Below, one piece after another: positions 13,104 to 18,108 of a stretch of DNA of 18,108 nucleotides (position 1 is its first letter; each line of letters begins with the position of its first letter). A program made the position numbers and the translations under genes. Source of the DNA: RGIG3009 sp045653425 (GTDB lineage Bacteria > Bacillota > Clostridia > Oscillospirales > Acutalibacteraceae); contig JAZOLU010000028.1 in the NCBI GenBank assembly GCA_045653425.1, positions 1-18,108 on the forward strand, written 5' to 3'. The notes under the pieces are model-generated. The model ran no database searches and was not told where the DNA came from. It saw only the letters and a program-made list of their open reading frames with translations.

Positions 13104-13562
13104 ATGCGCATAAGCGATGAGATTACCGCCTATATTCTCCAATGTATGGAGCAGGCAGAAAACGGTGCCGCGGAATTGCAGCGCAATCTGCTGGCGGAGG
13201 AGTTGGGGTGCGTACCCAGCCAAATCACCTACGTGTTGTCGTCGCGGTTTACGCCGGCGCAAGGGTACGTGGTGGAAAGTCGGCGCGGCGGCGGGGGATA
13301 CATTCGTATTCGTCGGGTGCCCGTGCAGAAGGAAATCACACCGCTGATGCACGTGGTCAATTCCATTGGCGACGAACTGGTACCCGCGGCGGCGGAAGCC
13401 ATTTTACAAAGTATGGTGTATCAGGGGTTTATCACCAAGCGCGCCGCGGGTGTTATGGCGGCGGCGTTGTCCGACCGGAGTTACCGCGATATTCCGGCGG
13501 AACTGCGCGACCGTTTGCGCGCTTCGCAGTTAAAACAAATGTTAACGGCCTATACGGTATAA
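13104..13562 (+). CDS. ctsR: Class III stress-gene repressor CtsR
   Basis: Dimeric repressor of clp and mcs genes; heat loosens its DNA binding and McsB controls it. It has 152 residues (B. subtilis CtsR about 154). The N-terminal winged helix is seen: ISDEITAYILQCM, the recognition helix region CVPSQITYVLSSRF, and the Gly-rich wing RRGGGGYIRI, which enters the minor groove and acts as thermosensor in this family. The C-terminal part (RAAGVMAAALSDRSY) is the dimerisation domain. The start at 13104 is chosen from AAAGGA 9 bases before it and from the family N-terminus MRISDEI; the longer frame from 13071 would start upstream of the transcript start. First gene of the four-gene operon, with CtsR boxes at its promoter. 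Confidence 0.95.
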   Translation: MRISDEITAYILQCMEQAENGAAELQRNLLAEELGCVPSQITYVLSSRFTPAQGYVVESRRGGGGYIRIRRVPVQKEITPLMHVVNSIGDELVPAAAEAILQSMVYQGFITKRAAGVMAAALSDRSYRDIPAELRDRLRASQLKQMLTAYTV

Positions 13563-13575
13563 GGAGGTAACGGAT

Positions 13576-14076
13576 ATGTATTGTGATTCTTGCGGCAAAC
13601 AGCCGGCAACCGCGTTTGTGAAAAAGACGGTGAACGGCCACACCACGGAACTGCATTTGTGTGCTCAGTGCGCCGCCAAGCAGGGCATTGGCTCGGCGTT
13701 TGGCGGGTTTGGGCTGGATTTGGGCGATTTTTGGGGTTCGTTGTTTGCCGAACCCGCCGCGCAAAAGCAGGCGGATACGGTGCGTTGCCCCGATTGCGGA
13801 CGTAGTTTTGGCGAAATTGCGGAACAGGGACGTCCCGGATGTCCCACTTGCTATCTTACGTTTTACGACCGGTTATTGCCGTCCATTCAGCGTATTCACG
13901 GCAAAACGCGGCACACCGGCAAGGTGGCGGCGCAAGCGGGAGAAAGCGTAAAAAAAGAACGCGAATTGCAAAAACTGCGCGATAAATTGGCGGCGTGCAT
14001 CGCGGTGCAAGATTACGAGACCTGTGCGGGACTGCGCGACCGTATTCGCGAATTGGAGCAGGGAGGCGAGGCATAA
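13576..14076 (+). CDS. mcsA: McsA, zinc-binding activator of arginine kinase McsB
   Basis: Activates McsB and helps link it to ClpC. It has 166 residues with two groups of CxxC motifs: Cys3/Cys6 with Cys29/Cys32, and Cys71/Cys74 with Cys89/Cys92, which bind zinc. The C-terminal UVR-like helical hairpin lies at about 131-161 (LQKLRDKLAACIAVQDYETC and LRDRIRELE). Length and layout match B. subtilis McsA (about 185), slightly short. AAGGAGG precedes the ATG; the gene begins 13 bases after ctsR stops. The stop TAA shares its last base with the mcsB ATG (TAATG), so the two are translationally coupled. Confidence 0.93.
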   Translation: MYCDSCGKQPATAFVKKTVNGHTTELHLCAQCAAKQGIGSAFGGFGLDLGDFWGSLFAEPAAQKQADTVRCPDCGRSFGEIAEQGRPGCPTCYLTFYDRLLPSIQRIHGKTRHTGKVAAQAGESVKKERELQKLRDKLAACIAVQDYETCAGLRDRIRELEQGGEA

Positions 14077-15098
14077 TGGCACAACAAAAATGGTATTATC
14101 ACAGTGGCACAGAGGGTGATGTGGTTATCAGCACCCGCATTCGCTTGGCGCGTGATTTGGCGCATATGCCGTTCCCCTCGCGAATGAGCACCGAGCAACG
14201 GGAGAGCGTGGTGGCGCAGGTGTTTGGGGCGTTTCCCGAAAACCAGCCGTGCGCGTTTGAACGCCGCCGAATGAGCGAATTTCTCCCGCGTGAACTGCTC
14301 GCTATGGTGGAACGCCACCTTATCAGCCGCGAATTTGCCGCCGACACGGCGGGTGAGGCGTTGTTGGTTTCGCCCGACGAGAGCGTGAGCATTATGGTGA
14401 ATGAGGAGGATCACCTACGTATTCAGGTGATGCGCGCCGGCTTTGACTTGGACAGCGCGTGGCAGGAAGCCGCTTGCTGGGACGATTATTTAGACAATCG
14501 CTTACAGTTTGCGTTTGACGAGCGGTTGGGCTACCTTACCCAGTGTCCCACCAATTTGGGTACGGGTATGCGCGCTTCGGTGATGTTGCATTTGCCGGCG
14601 TTGCAGGAAAAAGGGTTAGTACAACAGCTCAGTGCCACCGTTTCCAAACTGGGGCTCACCATTCGCGGGTTGTACGGCGAGGGAAGCAAACCGGAAGGTG
14701 CGTTGTACCAACTGTCCAATCAGGTCACGCTGGGGCTAACCGAACAGGAGGCGATTGACAATCTGCGCAGTATTGTAACGCAGATTGTGCGGGAGGAACG
14801 CACCTGCCGCGAGCAGTGGCAAGATAATCCCGCGTTTGAGGACCGCGTGTTCCGCTCACTGGGCATTTTGCAAAACGCCCGCCTGCTCACAAGTGAGGAG
14901 TTTATGACGCTCATTTCCCACATACGTGTGGGGGTCGCGCTCGGGTGGATGAATACCCTCACGTTAGATACGCTCAATGCCTTGTTGGTGGAAGCGCAAG
15001 CCGGTGCGTTAATGGAAAGTGCCGGTCAGGAACTGGAACCCGCGCAACGGGATATCCGTCGTGCGGAACTGGTGCGAAAAGGAGTGACAACACAATGA
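14076..15098 (+). CDS. mcsB: Protein arginine kinase McsB
   Basis: Phosphorylates arginine residues on proteins, marking them for ClpCP degradation, and acts on CtsR. It has 340 residues, near the usual 350-360. Phosphagen-kinase features: STRIRLARDL at 19-28, Glu110 and neighbours in MVNEEDHLRIQ, and the catalytic loop TQCPTNLGTGMRAS at 155-168 with Cys157. The C-terminal RDIRRA at 325-330 matches the RDxxRA pArg-sensing motif of bacterial McsB. The ATG at 14076 overlaps the mcsA stop; an upstream frame exists in the same reading frame but lies inside mcsA. The stop TGA overlaps the clpC start (ATGA). Confidence 0.95.
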   Translation: MAQQKWYYHSGTEGDVVISTRIRLARDLAHMPFPSRMSTEQRESVVAQVFGAFPENQPCAFERRRMSEFLPRELLAMVERHLISREFAADTAGEALLVSPDESVSIMVNEEDHLRIQVMRAGFDLDSAWQEAACWDDYLDNRLQFAFDERLGYLTQCPTNLGTGMRASVMLHLPALQEKGLVQQLSATVSKLGLTIRGLYGEGSKPEGALYQLSNQVTLGLTEQEAIDNLRSIVTQIVREERTCREQWQDNPAFEDRVFRSLGILQNARLLTSEEFMTLISHIRVGVALGWMNTLTLDTLNALLVEAQAGALMESAGQELEPAQRDIRRAELVRKGVTTQ

Positions 15099-17578
15099 AA
15101 TATTTGTTTAAGGGATTTACGGAAAAAGCCAACGTCGCGTTAAATACCGCCATTGAAGCGGCGCAGGAGTTGGGACATACGTATATCGGTACCGAACATC
15201 TGCTACTGGGTTTGCTCAGTGAGGGTACCGGCGTGGCGGCAACGGTGCTGGCGGGTCGCGGCATTACGGCGGCTGGCTACCGCGAAAAGATTACCGAAAG
15301 CGAGGCGGGCGGGCAATTTACGCACTTGGCGCCGGAGGATTTTACCCCCCGCACCAAACGCGTAATGGAAACCGCCGTTATGGAAGCGCGCGGAATGCAA
15401 CAGAGTTTTGTGGGTACCGAGCATTTGCTGGCGGCCATACTGCGTGATGAAACCAGTGTAGCGGTGCGGTTGTTAGCGGCTCTGGGTGCTCGTCCTGCCG
15501 AGTTAATGGAGGATATTGCCCGAGCAGTTGGGTCCACGCCCACCGATACGGCAACCCGCGGTGCCTCGGCCACCGGCGGTAAACCGGCGGGCAACAGTAA
15601 AACACCGGTGCTGGACCAGTTCGGCCGCGATTTAACCGAAATGGCCAAAGCCGGCAAACTCGACCCCGTCATCGGCCGTGCCAAGGAAATTCAGCGCGTG
15701 GTACAAATTTTGTCGCGCCGCACCAAAAATAACCCCTGTCTTATCGGGGAACCCGGTGTGGGTAAAACCGCCGTGGCAGAGGGCTTGGCACAGCGCATTG
15801 TGGCGCAGGAAGTGCCGGATACTCTGCGCGACAAGCGCGTGGTAACGTTGGATTTAACCGGTATGGTGGCGGGCACCAAATACCGCGGTGATTTTGAGGA
15901 GCGCATTAAAAACGCGTTACAAGAAGTAGCCAAAGCGGGCGACGTGGTGCTGTTCATTGACGAAATTCATACGCTCATCGGCGCGGGCGCGGCAGAAGGC
16001 GCGGTGGACGCCGCCAACATTCTCAAACCGTCGCTGGCGCGGGGTGAGATTCAGGTTATCGGTGCCACCACGCTGGAAGAGTACCGTAAGCACATTGAAA
16101 AGGATGCCGCACTGGAACGGCGTTTTCAGCCCATTACCGTGGGTGAACCCACTGCAGAGGAGACCGAGGAGATTTTGCGGGGCTTGCGAGATAAGTATGA
16201 AGCGCACCACAAAGTGAAAATTACTGACGAAGCCCTGCACGCAGCGGTGCAACTCTCTACCCGTTACATTGCCGACCGCTATTTGCCCGACAAAGCCATT
16301 GATTTAATTGACGAAGCCGCCTCGCGCGTACGGTTGCGCGCGTTTACCGCGCCCGTCAATGTGCGCGAGTTGGAAGAGGAAGTGAAACGGTTGGAGGCGG
16401 AGAAAAAATCCGCCATTAACGAACAAGACTTTGAACGCGCGGCGCGCCTGCGTGATGAAGAAAAGCGCGTGAACGAGCAGTTGGAGGAACAACGCACGCA
16501 GTGGCAACAGAAAAACGCCGCCTTAACCGGCGAAGTCACCGCCGAGGATATTGCGGAGATTGTCTCCGGTTGGACGGGCGTACCGGTGGTGCAACTTACC
16601 GAAGAAGAGGGGCAACGCTTGCTCAATATGGAGCACATTCTGCACCAGCGCATTGTGGGTCAGGATGAGGCCGTGGTTGCCGTAGCGCGTGCCATTCGGC
16701 GCGGGCGCGTTGGGTTAAAAGACCCGCGCCGCCCCATTGGTTCTTTCATCTTCTTGGGGCCCACCGGCGTGGGAAAAACCGAACTGTGCAAAGCGTTGGC
16801 GGAAGCGATGTTCGGTGATGAAAACGCCATGATTCGTCTGGATATGTCGGAATATATGGAAAAGCACACGGTGTCGCGGTTGGTGGGGTCACCTCCCGGT
16901 TACGTCGGCTACGATGAGGGCGGGCAACTCACCGAAAAAATCCGCCGCAAACCGTACACGGTGTTGTTGTTTGACGAAATTGAAAAAGCGCACCCCGATG
17001 TGTTTAATATGTTGTTGCAAATTTTGGAGGACGGCATACTCACCGATGCGCAAGGACGGCGTGTGGACTTCAAAAACACGGTGATTATTATGACCTCCAA
17101 CGTGGGCGCACGGCTGATTACCGAAAAGCGCAGTTTTGGGTTTGGTGATGCCGCTGAAACGGCGGGTGATGAGGCGAGCAGCCGCCGTATTCGCGAAAAC
17201 GTGATGGGCGAACTCAAAAAAGCGTTCCGTCCGGAATTCCTTAACCGCGTGGACGACATTATTGTGTTCCGCCAGTTAACGCAGGAGGACATTTGCCAAA
17301 TTGCCCGTCGTATGCTGGGCTCGCTGGACCGCCGCGTGCGCGATTTGGAAATGACACTTACCGTTACCGACGAAGCGGTGGACGAACTGGCGCGGGCGGG
17401 ATTCGACCCGGTGTACGGTGCACGCCCGTTGCGCCGTGCCATTCAGTCCCGCATTGAGGACCCGTTGGCGGAAAAATTGTTGGAGGGTGCCTACCACGCG
17501 GGCGATACCGTTACCGTAACCGTGCGTGACGGCGAATTGGTGTTTGAAAACGCCGCACCCGCGTCGGAGAACGCTTGA
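15095..17578 (+). CDS. clpC: ATP-dependent Clp protease ATP-binding subunit ClpC
   Basis: Hexameric AAA+ unfoldase of 827 residues that feeds arginine-phosphorylated and other substrates to ClpP. It has an N-terminal double Clp_N repeat (about 1-145, TYIGTEHLLLGLL and SFVGTEHLLAAIL), AAA-1 with Walker A GEPGVGKT at 218-225 and Walker B VLFIDEIH, a middle UVR-type segment (INEQDFERAARLRDEEKRV) that fits an McsA/MecA-binding M domain, AAA-2 with Walker A GPTGVGKT at 555-562 and Walker B LLFDEIEK, and pore loop GYVGYDEGG. FGF at 681-683 stands where ClpC carries its ClpP-docking VGF loop. It starts 4 bases into the end of mcsB (ATGA), with AAAAGGAG upstream. Its stop lies within the -35 of rnpB; no terminator separates them. 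Confidence 0.97.
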   Translation: MKYLFKGFTEKANVALNTAIEAAQELGHTYIGTEHLLLGLLSEGTGVAATVLAGRGITAAGYREKITESEAGGQFTHLAPEDFTPRTKRVMETAVMEARGMQQSFVGTEHLLAAILRDETSVAVRLLAALGARPAELMEDIARAVGSTPTDTATRGASATGGKPAGNSKTPVLDQFGRDLTEMAKAGKLDPVIGRAKEIQRVVQILSRRTKNNPCLIGEPGVGKTAVAEGLAQRIVAQEVPDTLRDKRVVTLDLTGMVAGTKYRGDFEERIKNALQEVAKAGDVVLFIDEIHTLIGAGAAEGAVDAANILKPSLARGEIQVIGATTLEEYRKHIEKDAALERRFQPITVGEPTAEETEEILRGLRDKYEAHHKVKITDEALHAAVQLSTRYIADRYLPDKAIDLIDEAASRVRLRAFTAPVNVRELEEEVKRLEAEKKSAINEQDFERAARLRDEEKRVNEQLEEQRTQWQQKNAALTGEVTAEDIAEIVSGWTGVPVVQLTEEEGQRLLNMEHILHQRIVGQDEAVVAVARAIRRGRVGLKDPRRPIGSFIFLGPTGVGKTELCKALAEAMFGDENAMIRLDMSEYMEKHTVSRLVGSPPGYVGYDEGGQLTEKIRRKPYTVLLFDEIEKAHPDVFNMLLQILEDGILTDAQGRRVDFKNTVIIMTSNVGARLITEKRSFGFGDAAETAGDEASSRRIRENVMGELKKAFRPEFLNRVDDIIVFRQLTQEDICQIARRMLGSLDRRVRDLEMTLTVTDEAVDELARAGFDPVYGARPLRRAIQSRIEDPLAEKLLEGAYHAGDTVTVTVRDGELVFENAAPASENA

Positions 17579-17603
17579 CAAACGGGGTACCGACGAGTAC
17601 AAT
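17575..17603 (+). promoter_or_regulatory. Consensus promoter of rnpB
   Basis: TTGACA at 17575-17580, 17 bases, TACAAT at 17598-17603, giving a start near 17610. The TGA stop of clpC (17576-17578) is part of the -35 hexamer. Confidence 0.88.
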
Positions 17604-17611
17604 AAAAAACG

Positions 17612-17940
17612 CGAGTGAGCCGGGCAGTCGCGTGCGCGGTGCGCATGAGGAAAGTCCGAGCATCACAGGGTGGGATAACGGCTAACGGCCGCCGAGGGTG
17701 ACCTTAGGGAAAGTGCAACAGAGATATACCGCCGTGCTTGTCACGGTAAGGGTGGAAAGGCGAGGTAAGAGCTCACCGGCACACAGGAGACTGTGTGGCC
17801 CTGCAAACCCTATCCGATGCAACGCCGACTGAAGCGATACATTGACCCGATGTGCTTCGACGGGCGGCTTGAGCTGTCTGGCAACAGGCAGTCGAGATAG
17901 ATGACTGTCCACGACAGAACTCGGCTTACAGGCTCACTCG
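17612..17940 (+). ncRNA. rnpB: RNase P RNA, bacterial type A-like
   Basis: Catalytic RNA that trims the 5' ends of pre-tRNA in the cytoplasm, working with RnpA protein. Helix P1 is formed by CGAGTGAGCC (17612-17621) and GGCTCACTCG (17931-17940). The conserved core is present: GAGGAAAGTCCGAGC near 17647 on the 5' side and ACAGAACTCGGCTTA near 17914 on the 3' side, which make the P4/P5 region, plus GTGCAACAGAGA in the middle (J11/12 region). At about 329 bases it is a normal size. It has its own consensus promoter and ends in a strong terminator (17941-17974). No open frame in this stretch is convincing. The exact 5' end may differ by a few bases. Confidence 0.95.
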
Positions 17941-17974
17941 ACCGCGCATCCGCTTTGGCGGGTGCGCGGTTTTT
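17941..17974 (+). terminator. Intrinsic terminator of rnpB
   Basis: Stem ACCGCGCATCCGC (17941-17953) with 17958-17970, one G-U pair, loop TTTG, followed by TTTT. It directly follows the P1 helix. Confidence 0.9.
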
Positions 17975-17983
17975 GTAAACGAA

Positions 17984-18006
17984 AACCACGCGATAGTCGC
18001 GTGGTT
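17984..18006. other. Perfect 10-bp hairpin downstream of rnpB
   Basis: AACCACGCGA with TCGCGTGGTT, loop TAG. On the plus strand no T-tract follows; on the minus strand it is followed by TTCGTTT, so it might be an antisense terminator, but no minus-strand gene is seen here. Role unknown. Confidence 0.4.
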
Positions 18007-18041
18007 CAAAAGAGGTTTACCGATGAAAAGACCTCCGATTG

Positions 18042-18050
18042 TGTTAAGAT
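18042..18050 (+). promoter_or_regulatory. Possible extended -10 promoter of the last gene
   Basis: TGTTAAGAT (TG, one base, TAAGAT) lies about 50 bases before the ATG at 18103; no good -35 is visible. Weak evidence. Confidence 0.3.
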
Positions 18051-18102
18051 AAAAGCGACCTGCCAGTCACGAGAACAAAAAACACAATTGGAGGAAAAAG
18101 CA

Positions 18103-18108
18103 ATGAAA
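18103..18108 (+). CDS. Start of a gene cut by the window end
   Basis: Only ATG AAA is present. GGAGG at 18090-18094 lies 8 bases before the ATG, a textbook ribosome binding site, so a real gene probably starts here. MK is consistent with, but does not prove, a signal-peptide or any other N-terminus. Confidence 0.55.

Noticed and set aside
17682..17912. Minus-strand frame of 76 codons
   Set aside because: It lies entirely within the RNase P RNA gene.

Overview
The window looks like chromosomal DNA of a gut-type Gram-positive Firmicute, most likely class Clostridia (Oscillospiraceae/Ruminococcaceae-like). The basis is the ctsR-mcsA-mcsB-clpC operon with a CtsR operator, strong AGGAGG-type ribosome binding sites throughout, sigma-A promoters, lipoprotein and XRE/DUF cassettes typical of this group, and MetA/MetY direct sulfhydrylation. 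This assignment is from memory of families; no database was searched.

Layout. (1) 1-133: four short palindromes in a row. (2) 139-3183, minus strand: an operon with its own promoter and a palindromic operator, encoding a Crp/Fnr regulator, a substrate-binding lipoprotein, a permease and an ATPase of the nitrate/sulfonate/taurine ABC family. (3) 3212-4892: a single surface-anchored protein with a Thr-rich stalk, ending in a terminator shared with the convergent met operon. (4) 4905-7351, minus strand: metY-metA, preceded by a leader that has every part of a classical transcription attenuator, including an unannotated 29-residue Met/Cys-rich leader peptide. (5) 7360-8642: a divergent PLP aminotransferase with a terminator. 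(6) 8658-11136: an A+T-richer cassette DUF2975 / XRE repressor / DUF4153 membrane protein behind a perfect 21-bp inverted repeat. (7) 11157-12498, minus strand: a PH-like-domain protein and a chloramphenicol-acetyltransferase-fold protein. (8) 12573-12878, minus strand: two tandem, very small Cys-rich membrane peptides, paralogous and too short for usual gene calling. (9) 13037-17578: CtsR regulon operon ctsR-mcsA-mcsB-clpC (arginine-phosphorylation-directed proteolysis). (10) 17575-17974: rnpB, RNase P RNA, with its promoter overlapping the clpC stop codon; then the start of a further gene cut by the window end.

The most promising novelties are the Met/Cys leader-peptide attenuator in front of metYA (used instead of a recognisable SAM riboswitch or T-box), the twin Cys-rich microproteins, the row of palindromes at the left edge, and the operator-like palindromes at the Crp/Fnr and DUF2975 promoters. 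Most of the rest is ordinary core-genome content.
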